Of a stretch of DNA of 64,000 nucleotides, positions 31,001 through 41,393 are shown in pieces. The stretch spans positions 3,440,501-3,504,500 of the forward strand of contig NZ_CP029550.1 of the NCBI RefSeq assembly GCF_003173715.1, in the 5' to 3' direction. The notes beneath the pieces are model-generated. The model searched no databases and was not told where the DNA came from. It saw only the letters and a list, made by a program, of their open reading frames with translations. Positions within the stretch are counted from its first letter, which is position 1. Every line of letters starts with the position of its first letter. Source of the DNA: Methylobacterium durans (GTDB lineage Bacteria; Pseudomonadota; Alphaproteobacteria; Rhizobiales; Beijerinckiaceae). A program made the translations under genes and the position numbers.

Positions 31001-31417
31001 TCGTTCAGGCTGCTAGTAGCTGGATCAATATGTGAGAAACTTCCAAACGCTGAGGGTTTAATCAAGCTCGGAAGGCTGGACGATCTAAGTTTGGCGTATA
31101 GATCCGCGCAAGTAGCTTTCGCTCCACTCTTTTGGGGCACTGGCCAGAATGTAAAGATCGTGGAAGCTATGTCTCTTGGATTGCCGATCGTTACACTTAA
31201 CAATATGCATGGACGTAGTCACATCCGCGATGGTGAGAGTGGTTGTGTGGCTGCGGATGCGGAGCAGTTCGTCGAGTATACCTTGCGCCTATTAAGAGAT
31301 GAGGCGTTTCGTGACGCCATTGGCGGCGGTGCGCTTCGAACTTGCTATCGGTACCATTCGGTCGCAGCCGCCAGCGAGATCTGGAGGAACATTCTTGCGG
31401 ATAGGATTGTAAAATGA
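28007..31417 (+). pseudogene. Very large two-domain glycosyltransferase, broken by three missing Gs
   Basis: Four consecutive frames join into one protein of about 1137 residues if one G is added at each of three G runs: GGGGGG 28076-28081 (gives TGFGGAEIHSVTLARGLKAA), GGGG 29477-29480 (gives YLWPRGHAEVEYIVAG) and GGGGGG 30738-30743 (gives YQGGANLAEEVLRLEAANEV). The first about 400 residues are a GT4 enzyme (TPSTGFGGAE loop, ARVDAQKGYLDFVQVVKEA, SHFEGLSLSLLEAARLKKPI). Residues from about 740 form a second GT-B enzyme (VTFRRVPFPPSNGADARVLA, APLFWGTGQNVKIVEAMSLG). The start ATG 28007 follows the previous gene by 51 bases. Such fusions usually make a repeat unit with two linkages. Confidence 0.8.
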
Positions 31418-32181
31418 GCCCGTTTCAAGAGTCTCGGACGCTAACTTCCTTTCGACGTCTTTCTTTGGACAGTCTTGGCGCCTTGTCGGAGATGAAAGGT
31501 AAACTAAAAGGGGGCGTGATTGTCTGCCTAGGGACCGGCCCTTCGATCGCGAAGACCGATTTGGGGCTTCTTGATGGGGCAAATGTCCTATTTCTGAATA
31601 ATGCCTATCGGCTCGCGAATAGATTTCAGCCTAGCTATGCTGGGTTCGTTCTTACTGACTACCTTAGAATGATGGAGTTGCGTCACGAAGTAAGAGCGTT
31701 GTCTGGCGACAAATTTTGTTCGACGGACCGGATATTTTATCCGTTTGCTGATGTCAGTCTTTTCGATAGGCCGTTTTTATTTCTTATGCCGCGTCATAAA
31801 CTTTTGGTCTCCGGTAGGTCGTGGCGAGTGAAAGTCATAACACCCGGTGGGTTCTCTGATGACATCACCGCGGGAGTATTCATGGGATTTTCTGTTGTTT
31901 TTTCGGCTATTCAAATTGGTGCGTACTTAGGCGCGAAACGAATCGTGCTCGTAGGGATTGATATGGACTATACAGGCGGTGGAGGGGCGGCTTACTTTGA
32001 TCCTACTATCAAGGATAATTGGCCGACTTTTGCGTACGAAACTCATGCGCGTGAGCATTTCATTGAAGTTCGTGATGCGCTCAGTACGCGTGGCCGACAT
32101 CTTGTGAATGCGACTGTTGGCGGCCGAATTGATGTTCTTGAGCGAAGAAATCTCGCTGAAGCTCTCTCTCCGGTCGACTAG
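31414..32181 (+). CDS. DUF115/GT42-like putative glycosyltransferase
   Basis: The 255-residue protein has CLGTGPSIAKTDLGLLDGAN followed by VLFLNNAYRL near the start, an ITAGVFMGFSVVFSAIQIGA stretch, and KRIVLVGIDMDYTGGGG. This order matches the DUF115 (MptE-like) and GT42 sialyltransferase superfamily, whose known members use CMP-activated sugars. CMP-KDO made by the nearby kds genes would be a fitting donor; that is inference. The start overlaps the stop of the previous gene by 4 bases (ATGA). The stop TAG (32179-32181) is formed by the TA target of an IS630 element plus its first base, so the IS landed exactly in the stop codon and regenerated it. Confidence 0.7.
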   Translation: MSPFQESRTLTSFRRLSLDSLGALSEMKGKLKGGVIVCLGTGPSIAKTDLGLLDGANVLFLNNAYRLANRFQPSYAGFVLTDYLRMMELRHEVRALSGDKFCSTDRIFYPFADVSLFDRPFLFLMPRHKLLVSGRSWRVKVITPGGFSDDITAGVFMGFSVVFSAIQIGAYLGAKRIVLVGIDMDYTGGGGAAYFDPTIKDNWPTFAYETHAREHFIEVRDALSTRGRHLVNATVGGRIDVLERRNLAEALSPVD

Positions 32182-32267
32182 AGCTGTTGCCGTTCGATCT
32201 GAGTCGGCCGGGGTAGTGTGGTGGCCGGTGCTGTGATTCCGTGATGTTCGGATCACGGAGAAGCACC

Positions 32268-32808
32268 ATGGCTACAGTGCTGTCGCAGGATCTTCGCGAG
32301 CGGGTGATCGCCGCCATCTAGGCGGGCGCCTCGTGCCGACAGGCGGCGGAGCGGTTCGGCGTGGGCAAGGCGAGGACGATCCGCTGGCCCGCCCGCTTCG
32401 GGGCGGAAGGTGAGATCGCTGCCAAGCCAATGGGCGGAGACCGGCACTCGCATCGAACCGAGGCCCATGCGGTCCTGATCCTGCAGACCCTTGAGGACCG
32501 GTCCCAAGCCCACCTGCGCGAGGTGCGGGCGACCTTGCAGGAACACGGCGCCACAGTGAGCCTGAGTGGGCTGTCGCGCTTCTTCAAGCGCCACGGCATC
32601 AGCCGCAAAAAAGGGCGCTCCACGCGGCCGAGCAGAACCGCCCGGACGTGAAGGAGACGCGCGAGCGGGGTTCGAGGGCCAGCTCGACCTCGATCCGGAG
32701 CGCGTCGTGTTCTTAGACGGGACCGCAGCCGCCACCAACATGGAGCGGCGCAATGGGCGGGCGCCGCGCGGGCAGCGCTGCCGTGTCGCAGTCCCCCACG
32801 GCCATGTG
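32268..32808 (+). pseudogene. IS630 transposase, N-terminal part
   Basis: MATVLSQDLRERVIAAI is followed by an in-frame TAG (32319-32321, probably from GAG) and then AGASCRQAAERFGVGKA, the helix-turn-helix, and ILQTLEDRSQAHLREVRATL. Two frame changes near 32605-32680 are needed to reach GQLDLDPERVVFLDGTAAAT, the first catalytic Asp. The match stops at VAVPHGHV, where foreign DNA begins. Confidence 0.85.
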
Positions 32809-32904
32809 TGGACGCCCCTTCGGGTGCAAGCAGAATCTCTAGACAAGGGCGGCGTGAACCACCCAGGGATTTTCGGAGGCTCCAACTCTTGAGAGACTGG
32901 AGCC

Positions 32905-34135
<1,231 letters not shown>

Positions 34136-34388
34136 CCCAAACCAAACAGCCTCCGGAAAGCCCGGTGCGGTTCAGAGCGTGATCGGGGGCTGCCATGTGT
34201 TCGGCCTCTGATGCGGCCGTTCACGCGCCGCGGGCCCGTATGGGAGTACGACGGTCGGGACCACATCATTGGAACGTGCTCGAAGCACTCCCCGTGCGCC
34301 TTGTTCTCCCAACCCCGCCTCACCGACATTGCGCCATACCTGTCCTTCGGCCTCCTCACGCCCGCCGACAGCCTCGCGTCCGCCCCGC

Positions 34389-35481
34389 CTACGCGGTGAC
34401 GGCCGGAGCTCGGTAGATCCCGCCCTTCGTCAGAAGGGCCCAGGCGATGCGCGCGTTCTTGTTCGCCACGGCCACGATGACCAGCATCGCCGGCTTGCGC
34501 GTCAGCATCCGGCCAAGCCACGAGTCCGCCGGCACGCCCTTGCGCTTGGCCCAGCGCACGACTGCGCTGGCCGCGATGATGAGCAGGCGCCGCAGGGTTC
34601 TCTCACCCATACGCGAGGTGCGGCCGAGGCGCTCCTTGCCGCCGGTCGAGCGCTGCACCAGTGTCAGCCCAACCCAGGCGGCGAAGTCACGGCCTGAGCG
34701 GAAGGTGTCGGTGGGTGGGGCTAACGCCTCGATGGCGGTGGCGATCAGCGGGCCGATGCCGGGCACGCTCATCAGCCGCCGCGCCGTCTCGTCGGCTTTG
34801 GCTCGGTCGGCGATCTCGGCATCGAGGGCTGCGGTCTGCTCCTGCAGATGGCGGAGCGCACCGACGAGCACGCTCAGACAAGAGCGAGCGGCTTGCGGAA
34901 TGTCCGAGGCGGGATCCTCGATCAGTGTGATCAGCTGTTCGACGTGGAAGGGGCCCTGCGGGGCGATCTGGCCGTACTCGGCGAGATGACCACGGATCGC
35001 GTGGATCAGCTGGGTGCGCTGGCCGACCAGTACGTCGCGTGCCCGGAAGACCACCGTGGCAGCCTGCTTGGCTTCACTCTTCACGGCCACGAAGCGCATG
35101 GTCGGGCGCTGCGCAGCCTCGCAGATCGCTTCGGCATCGGCCGCGTCGTTCTTCTGCCGCTTAGCCAGCCGGTCAGGTCACGGCCTCACAGATAGCGGCT
35201 GCGTCGGCCGCATCCGTCTTCCCGCGCTTCACGTAAGGGTTCACATAGGACGGGGGCATCAGACGGACATCGTGCCCCAGCGCCTGAAGTTTGCGGCCCC
35301 AATCGTGAGCACCCGCACAAGCCTCCATGCCGATCAGGCATCGCGGCTGCTCCTCGAAAAATGTGAGCACCTGGCCACGGCGGAGCTGGCGGCGCACGAG
35401 AACCTTACCGTTCTCGTCGACACCATGGATCTGGAAGACGCTCTTCGCGAGGTCGATGTCAACTGTAGCAAGCTCGGGCAT
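34389..35481 (-). pseudogene. Chimeric IS110-family transposase made of two joined elements
   Basis: The N-terminal 102 residues (MPELATVDIDLAKSVFQIHG, GMEACAGAHDWGRKLQALGH, KRGKTDAADAAAICEAVT) end in a stop at 35173. The next piece, in another frame, starts with RLAKRQKNDAADAEAICEAA and runs through the Transposase_20 domain (LMSVPGIGPLIATAIEAL, GRDFAAWVGLTLVQRSTGGK) to 34389. The DAADAxAICEA motif is therefore present twice in a row, from two different IS110 types. The product cannot be made as one protein. Sits between IS3 and the IS630 3' fragment. Confidence 0.8.
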
Positions 35482-35561
35482 GGGTGGCTCCTCCGCTCAG
35501 GACCACAACATCCCGATTATGGCCCCGTGCGACGCCGGGAGCAGGAGCCATCCACATCATC

Positions 35562-35726
35562 AATCGAGAACGCCTTCGCGAAGCTGAAGGCGTTGCTGCG
35601 CACGGCGGCGGCCCGAACCGTCTCGGACCTGTGGGCTGCGATCCGGGAGGCCTTCACTTGCTTCAAACCCGACGCGTGCCGAAACTATCTCGCCGCCGCA
35701 GGTTACGATGCCTACGACCCAGTCTG
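35562..35726 (+). pseudogene. IS630 transposase, C-terminal part
   Basis: IENAFAKLKALLRTAAARTV, WAAIREAF and NYLAAAGYDAYDP are the conserved end of IS630 transposases, including the catalytic Glu. It is the other end of the element whose N-terminal part lies at 32268-32808, and it runs into the right inverted repeat. Confidence 0.85.
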
Positions 35727-35742
35727 AACGGCAACAGCTCTA

Positions 35743-36661
35743 AGAGCCTGTTTGAGCACTGCTTTCAGGCTGGATTGTAGAGGGCGTTTGCGGCCATGAG
35801 GCTGGCGACGCAAGCGAGGCGTCCAGTGGCCACGTCGAGACGACCGGCGCGCTCGCGCAGCAAGCCGCCCCAGTGGCTGAGCCAGCCGAAGCTGCGCTCC
35901 ACGAGCCAGCGGCGCTCCAGCACGACGAAGCTGTTCTGATCGGGCCGCTTCTCGACGACGCGATGGCGCATGCCGTGCAGATGGCACCACTGCTGGCAGC
36001 GCTCGGCCGTGAAGGCGCCATCCAGGATGGCCTGGCGCAGGCTCGGCCATTGCGCCTTGCCCTCATCAAGGGCGGCCAGCGTGTCGCGATCCCGCACGTT
36101 GGCGGGCACGACCGCGAGCGCCAGAAGGTGACCCTCGGCATCGACCATGGCCACGCGCTTGCGCCCGACCAGCTTCTTGGCCCCGTCGTAACCGCGTGGA
36201 CCACGCACGCCCAGGCACTTGACGCTCTGGGTGTCGATGACCGCCAGCCGCGGCATCGGCCCGCGGCCGCAGCGGCGACGCTGGCGGCGGGCCAGAGCTC
36301 GCATCAGGCTCGCGAACAGGCCCTTCTCGATCCAGCGCCGGAACCAGCCGTAGACGGTGCGCCGGGGCGGAAAGCCTGCCGGCAACGCCCGCCACGCGCC
36401 GCCAACCCGCAGGTGCCAAGCAATCGCCGCCAGCACCCGGCGCGCGGGCGTTGCATCCGGACGGCCCGGTGGATCCGCCTGTTCCAGAAAGCAGGCGACC
36501 TCGTCCAGGCCCGCCTGCAGCACCATGTCCTTCAGGCGCGTCTCATGACGCGTCCGATGCCGGTCCGTCCACATCTGCTCTCCGCTCCGCCCCGCCAGGC
36601 GGAATTCGTGTCCAACGCGAGACAGATGGGGACGACCGGCTGACGGCCTCAAACAGGCTCT
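35743..36661 (-). mobile_element. IS5-family insertion sequence, complete
   Basis: Perfect 14-bp inverted repeats (AGAGCCTGTTTGAG at 35743-35756 and its complement at 36648-36661) are flanked by TA on both sides (35741-35742 and 36662-36663). The left TA is the same one that ends the IS630 element, so this IS inserted precisely into the IS630 target duplication. About 0.92 kb, with one transposase gene on the minus strand. Confidence 0.9.
35765..36574 (-). CDS. IS5-family transposase
   Basis: The 269-residue protein starts MWTDRHRTRHETRLKDM; the frame extends further upstream but beyond the inverted repeat. The DDE residues lie in RLAVIDTQSVKCLGVRGPRG (Asp), AILDGAFTAERCQQW (Asp) and RRWLVERSFGWLSHWGGLLR (Glu). 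The frame is unbroken from start to stop, the only intact-looking transposase in the nest, so this IS may still be active. Confidence 0.9.
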   Translation of the reverse strand: MWTDRHRTRHETRLKDMVLQAGLDEVACFLEQADPPGRPDATPARRVLAAIAWHLRVGGAWRALPAGFPPRRTVYGWFRRWIEKGLFASLMRALARRQRRRCGRGPMPRLAVIDTQSVKCLGVRGPRGYDGAKKLVGRKRVAMVDAEGHLLALAVVPANVRDRDTLAALDEGKAQWPSLRQAILDGAFTAERCQQWCHLHGMRHRVVEKRPDQNSFVVLERRWLVERSFGWLSHWGGLLRERAGRLDVATGRLACVASLMAANALYNPA

Positions 36662-36739
36662 TAGAGGTGATCGAATAGTTCCATGACATGGCTGCACGCG
36701 TGATGATCTGCCGCTGCCCGGCGGCGTTTGGGAGGTTGC

Positions 36740-37505
36740 ATGTGGCGTATGAATAGGCTCTACGGCCTGTGATCGCTTGTACCAGCTGATGCGGTGAGCG
36801 TTTCGCCTCTCCTGAGCGAGGAGGAGCGATGCTGTCGGACGCACAATGGGCCGAGTTGGAGCTGCCGGTGGAAGCTTGCCAACCGAAGAGCAAGATGCCG
36901 CCTCAGGATCTGCGCCGCACCGTCTCGGCCATCCTCTGGCGGCATCAGAACGGCGCCAAGTGGCGCGCCGTGCCAGCCGAACTCGGACCCTGGTGGCGTG
37001 CCGCCCAGATCTTCATCCGGTGGGCGCGCGCTGGTGTCTGGGAGCGGCTCCTCAGCCTCGTTCAGGAGCGCGGCGTGCAGCTCGGCATGGTGTTTCTCGA
37101 CGGCACCAGCGTGCGCGCTCACCAGAAGGCGGCGGGGGCTGCGCGAAGGGGGGATCTCAAGCTGAGCGAGATCATCGTGAGGCGCTTGGCCGCTCTCGTG
37201 GCGGCTATGGCACCAAAGCTTGCGTGATCGCTGATGGCGCTGGTCGCGCCATCGCATTCCGGATCGCGCCCGGTCAGGCGCATGAGCTGCCTCAGGCCAT
37301 CCCGCTGCTCGATCAGCTGCCGGGCGTGCCCAAGTGGGTGGTGGGCGACCGGGGTTACACTGGCAATCGCTTTCGCGAGCATGTCTGGGGCATGGGCGCC
37401 CGGCCGGCGATCCCGCCACAGCGGCATGAGGCTCCTGTTGCCTGTCTGGAGTGGATCTACACCAACCGTAACCGGGTCGAACGCCACTGGGCGCGATTAA
37501 AATGT
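36740..37505 (+). pseudogene. IS5-family (IS427-group-like) element, truncated at its 3' end
   Basis: The first frame (36829-37227) reads MLSDAQWAELELPVEACQPK, LWRHQNGAKWRAVPAELGPW and VFLDGTSVRAHQKAAGAARR; the second, overlapping in another frame, reads GYGTKACVIADGAGRAIAFR, WVVGDRGYTGNRFREH and NRNRVERHWARLK. Two overlapping frames joined by programmed frameshifting are normal for this group, so that alone is not damage. The match stops at 37500, about 30 residues before the expected end, and the SGNH hydrolase gene starts 43 bases later. A small fragment of a related element lies at 52858-52968. Confidence 0.8.
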
Positions 37506-37547
37506 TCGGTCCCGCGCTGTGGTACTAGGCATGCGATGAGATGACAA

Positions 37548-38252
37548 ATGAAATTGAAAAGATTGCTGGGGACTGCTGTCTGTTTAGCATTGCAGACATC
37601 CATCTCAACGTATGGACTATGCTGTGACAGATTAGACTTGCAGGTAACAACGACGCCGGTTCAACCACAGTCTGGATGGGCCCTCAAGCGGCACTATCAG
37701 ATAAAAGCACAACCGCTGACGGCGTACAGTACGATTTTAATAGGAGACTCACTCATCCAGCAGTGGGACACTGCGCAGCTATCTAACGTCCAGAACCTTG
37801 GGGTTAGCGCTGATCGAACGCAGAACGTGCTCTGGCGCTTGGCTGATCTGAACCTCATACAAGCTTCGCCTGAAAAAGTGTTGGTTCTTGCGGGAACAAA
37901 TAATCTCGGAGCCGGCGATCCGCCATGTTCAATCGCTGAGGGCTTGCTGGCTATTGTCGCAAAGATTAAAGCGGCGTGGTCTTCTGCTCAGATCATTGTA
38001 GTTGAGATTCCCCCGCGGGGTGCGGACTTCGCATTCAGAGACGAAGATCGTAAAGCGATCAATGCCCTTGTCCGTCAGACCCTCGCTGCGGATCAACAAG
38101 TGGCTGTCATCAACCTTGATGACGCTCTAACCTGCGGCCGACAGAATTACTGCTCAAACTATAAAGAGGATAAGATTCATTTCACGGCGGAAGGGTACGG
38201 GTTATTCAACGGATTACTAATGCGGCAGCTCAATCCTGCTGCGCAGGAGTAG
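37548..38252 (+). CDS. Exported SGNH/GDSL hydrolase
   Basis: The 234-residue protein has a typical Sec signal peptide (basic MKLKR, hydrophobic core to about residue 22), then the SGNH blocks: STILIGDSLIQQW with the nucleophile Ser, VLVLAGTNNLGAG with the block-III Asn, and EDKIHFTAEGYGLF with the catalytic Asp and His. Such enzymes add or remove acyl groups, often acetyl, on surface polysaccharides. It lies in the glycan cluster just after the IS nest, in AT-richer DNA than its neighbours manC and kdsB. Substrate unknown. Confidence 0.8.
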   Translation: MKLKRLLGTAVCLALQTSISTYGLCCDRLDLQVTTTPVQPQSGWALKRHYQIKAQPLTAYSTILIGDSLIQQWDTAQLSNVQNLGVSADRTQNVLWRLADLNLIQASPEKVLVLAGTNNLGAGDPPCSIAEGLLAIVAKIKAAWSSAQIIVVEIPPRGADFAFRDEDRKAINALVRQTLAADQQVAVINLDDALTCGRQNYCSNYKEDKIHFTAEGYGLFNGLLMRQLNPAAQE

Positions 38253-38388
38253 CTTGGACCGCAGCATCTTCGGCGCTGGACGCGGAACGCATCGTCTGCA
38301 TGCTCAGATGGGTGACACATCCCACCTTCTCGCCTATGACGCGTGCCTTCGGTGTGAATACTAAGGTCCGCTAATAGGGGAGGAGGGG

Positions 38389-39441
38389 GTGAAAATCTTA
38401 ACGCAGACAGATGATTTTGCTGTCTACCATTTTCCGCACGATAATAGCAGGCACCACATAGTCGCCTTCTCCAACGCCTTCGGAGGTGCGACTCGGCAGG
38501 AGATCACCGCCAAAGGATTTCTAGAAAAGCTCGGTGTTGGCTTTTCAGTCGTTGAACACGGCGACAAAGATCACTGGTGGACGGTGGCTTGCATTGATGA
38601 AGCAATCTCTAACCTCAAGGAGAATCTCGTTGGGCGTGAGATCGTTACTTATGGCTTCTCGATGGGCGGCTACGGTGCCCTCCGATTTGCTGCTCGGTTA
38701 GAAGCTAAGCGTGCAGTTGCCTTCGCCCCCCAAGATACGATTACACCGTCCGAGGCGCCTTTCGAGACACGCTGGGCATGGCAAGCGCAAGAGATTGGTG
38801 CGGTCGTTCCTCCTGCTCGAAATTTTTTCTCCCGCGATACTGAATACTATGTAACATTCGACCCTTCGGATATTGATCTATTCCACATTCGTAGGATGTT
38901 GGAGTTTAGAGATCGTTGTAAGACGTTTAATGTGCTACCGTTCTGGTTTGCCGGCCACGCAGTAGCCGCATCTTTAAAAGGAGCCGGGGTACTTTCATAT
39001 CTTGCAAAAGGGCTGCTGACGTTTGACGATTCGAGCGTCCGTCTCGCGCAAGATTTGTATCGGCAGTATCGGCGAAGTAGCCCTAGTGCCGCCATGATTG
39101 CCCAAGCTGCAAGATCGCTCGGGCGTAAACACAAGCAACGCAGCTTATTTCGAATCGTTCGTTCAAACATGGACAAGCTGAAGCGGGAGGCTTCAGCTGA
39201 AGATTTGATTGCTGTCTACTTTGCTCTTCGGGACAATGAGGGCATGGAGGACGCCTTACCCTTCGTGCTTCAAGTCGCTTCCTACGAGCCTGACAATTCC
39301 CGGTTTGCATGCCATGCGGCGGACGCGTTGCTATATTTCGGCCGACGCGAAGAGGCGCGATCCGCCCTGGAACGCTTCGTGGGCACTTCCGCTGATGACG
39401 GATGGTTCAAAACTCTCTGGGCGCGAGTGTCGGGGCCCTAG
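38389..39441 (+). CDS. Alpha/beta-hydrolase-like protein with helical repeat tail
   Basis: The 350-residue protein starts at GTG with a near-perfect ribosome site (AGGAGG) just upstream. The N-terminal part (about 1-190) has the nucleophile elbow VTYGFSMGGYGALRFAARLE, with Ser in GFSMGG, as in alpha/beta hydrolases. The C-terminal part (about 225-350) is helical, with repeats that look TPR-like (LPFVLQVASYEPDNSRFACH, ADALLYFGRREEARSALERF). There is no signal peptide. Proteins with this combination occur in capsule and exopolysaccharide loci; the substrate is not known. Confidence 0.7.
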   Translation: MKILTQTDDFAVYHFPHDNSRHHIVAFSNAFGGATRQEITAKGFLEKLGVGFSVVEHGDKDHWWTVACIDEAISNLKENLVGREIVTYGFSMGGYGALRFAARLEAKRAVAFAPQDTITPSEAPFETRWAWQAQEIGAVVPPARNFFSRDTEYYVTFDPSDIDLFHIRRMLEFRDRCKTFNVLPFWFAGHAVAASLKGAGVLSYLAKGLLTFDDSSVRLAQDLYRQYRRSSPSAAMIAQAARSLGRKHKQRSLFRIVRSNMDKLKREASAEDLIAVYFALRDNEGMEDALPFVLQVASYEPDNSRFACHAADALLYFGRREEARSALERFVGTSADDGWFKTLWARVSGP

Positions 39442-39499
39442 TAGGGGACTCGTTCAGGTCCAAGCGAGGACACAGGCGGCGAGAGCGACAGCGGCCAAC

Positions 39500-39840
39500 G
39501 GACGCGCTCGACGCCGCGCTTGCTCAGGCGTGTGGACGCGCGGCCTGCTGGTGCGGCACAGCCTGTCGGACGGGAACTTCTCCTACTTCACCACTTGGTG
39601 CCCGGCCGGCACACCCCTACACACGCTGGTGGCCGTCGAGGGGTGGCGTTGGGCCATTGAGGACGCGTTCGAGACCGCCAAGACGGAACTCAGGCTGGCC
39701 CACAACATGAGCCGCTCGTAGCACGGCTGGCACCGGCATGTCAGCCTGGTAATGCTTGCTTTTGCGATGCTGGCACGGGTGCGCCGGTTGGCCAACGGAG
39801 CGCCCCCAAAAACGTCGCTCACCGCCAAGCTCGCTGGTGC
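39500..39840 (+). pseudogene. IS701-family transposase, C-terminal remnant
   Basis: TRGLLVRHSLSDGNFSYFTT, LVAVEGWRWAIEDAFETAKT, and after an in-frame TAG (39719-39721, probably from TGG) HGWHRHVSLVMLAFAMLARV match the end of IS701-type transposases, including the ED(A/S)FETAK motif. The upstream part is missing or out of frame. Confidence 0.7.
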
Positions 39841-40015
39841 CTTGGTCCCTCCAGGTGTTAAATCGAAATGCTTTGAGGTGGCCGCTCGGCCGCCGGCCGA
39901 CCCGTTTCCAGAGAACTTCTCGTGACAGAGTGGGTTGCCTAACGCTCTATATATCCGTCCTATATGAGACCATTAAAGACTCGGAGGAAAGCTCAGACCC
40001 AATCAGTGCTGGCAA

Positions 40016-41254
40016 ATGTTAGCAAGTGCTGCTGTTTCACCCGCACAAAAGGGGCGGGCCGTCGATGCTACTGGCCTCGGTCATTTATCGTCGCGGAGTG
40101 TGTATGGGTATAATCGATCGAGCTTTAACCTTCGTAGAAGTGATGGCGCGGTAGACATGGATGTAACCTTCAGGGAAATCTTGTCGGGCACGAACATGCC
40201 TGGAAGGGATCGAAGACGAATTCCGGCTATCTATGTAACCCGCGATGATGCATACCTCGTCATCGCGTCGGAAGTGCGCCTCGCTGACGACGGTCAACCC
40301 GATTTGAATAAAGGTGATGATTACCGGATTGGAGTAAGTGTATCTCTAGACCAAGGTGAGACATTTTCAGATACAGCTTACGCGCTTGATGGACATCTTG
40401 ATCCGCGCGAGCCGATTGGATTTAATGACATGTGCATCGCTGCCGATGGTGCCGGAACCCTGCACATGATTGCTAATTCTGACTTTGGTCTGAAAAAAGG
40501 CCGAAATCCTATTTGGGCTGGAGGCAGCAACCGGGCCCCCATCGCATGGGCAACTTCGGCAAAAGACAGTTCTTTTCTAAAATGGAGCAATTATAAACTT
40601 CTCCCCATTTTCAACGAGATCGACACGAATAATGTATCTGCCGGGACTGGTTTTTTCGACACAAAAACTGACACTTTAGTTTTTCCAATTTACGGTTTTT
40701 TGCGCAATGCCGGGTTTCGTCAGTGGCCTTTGTACAAAGTTGGCCAATCTGAGTGGAAAATTGGCCGTCAACTTCCCGCTGTTGTTCAAACGATAGCGGG
40801 AGAGACAGAGCATCGTATCATCAGATCTGAGGATGGATGGTGGTACTCAATAGGAAGAAACAACGAGTGCGCTGGAAGTAGGACTATTTACCGAGCTGCG
40901 AGTATTGACGGGTCCTGGGAGGCTTTCCAGGGGGTGCCGAAGAAAATTGAGACTTGCAACAATAGCTGTTTTGGAACCACAATTGGACGACGTGGTGAGG
41001 TTTGGCTTTACTGTGCAAGCTCGGCTGCAGATGGTAAATCTCATCTGCGTCGAAACGGCATACTCGAAACTAGTTATGACAGGGGAAGAACATGGGTCGA
41101 TGCCCTTGAGCTGGCAAGCAACGGGTACAAATCGGGTCAATCATTTTTTGGGTACTCGTCTGTATGTAGCTCTGATAATTTTATCTATATAGTGGTCGAG
41201 GTTGATTGGCACGGTTCGCTCGCACTGTATCGGATCGATAAAAACTCGTTTTGA
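40016..41254 (+). CDS. Sialidase-like (BNR / Asp-box repeat) protein
   Basis: The 412-residue protein has the sialidase-superfamily opening RRIPAIYVTRDDAYLVIASE, where the Arg-Ile-Pro motif carries a catalytic Arg, and Asp-box motifs SLDQGETF and SYDRGRTW. Several residues expected of a six-bladed propeller (W/F strands, GxxxxxxDMCI) are spread along it. No clear signal peptide is present at the chosen ATG, and the IS701 debris just upstream may have removed one. Family members cleave sialic acid or KDO-like residues, but activity cannot be claimed. AT-rich, between the esterase-like gene and manC. Confidence 0.65.
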   Translation: MLASAAVSPAQKGRAVDATGLGHLSSRSVYGYNRSSFNLRRSDGAVDMDVTFREILSGTNMPGRDRRRIPAIYVTRDDAYLVIASEVRLADDGQPDLNKGDDYRIGVSVSLDQGETFSDTAYALDGHLDPREPIGFNDMCIAADGAGTLHMIANSDFGLKKGRNPIWAGGSNRAPIAWATSAKDSSFLKWSNYKLLPIFNEIDTNNVSAGTGFFDTKTDTLVFPIYGFLRNAGFRQWPLYKVGQSEWKIGRQLPAVVQTIAGETEHRIIRSEDGWWYSIGRNNECAGSRTIYRAASIDGSWEAFQGVPKKIETCNNSCFGTTIGRRGEVWLYCASSAADGKSHLRRNGILETSYDRGRTWVDALELASNGYKSGQSFFGYSSVCSSDNFIYIVVEVDWHGSLALYRIDKNSF

Positions 41255-41393
41255 TGATATTATATGATTAGACGCTGGAGATGATGAAGAGAGGTGCTTG
41301 TGATTTGCCTTGCCCATACGACGGCACTTACCCCTTCCTATAACGAGTGGATTTAAAGATATAATTCCGGAAGAAAGTGGAGTTTCCTGAGAT

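Noticed and set aside
36829..37227. Frameshift in the IS5-type transposase as a sign of decay
   Set aside because: Two overlapping frames with programmed frameshifting are normal in this IS group; the decisive damage is the missing 3' end.
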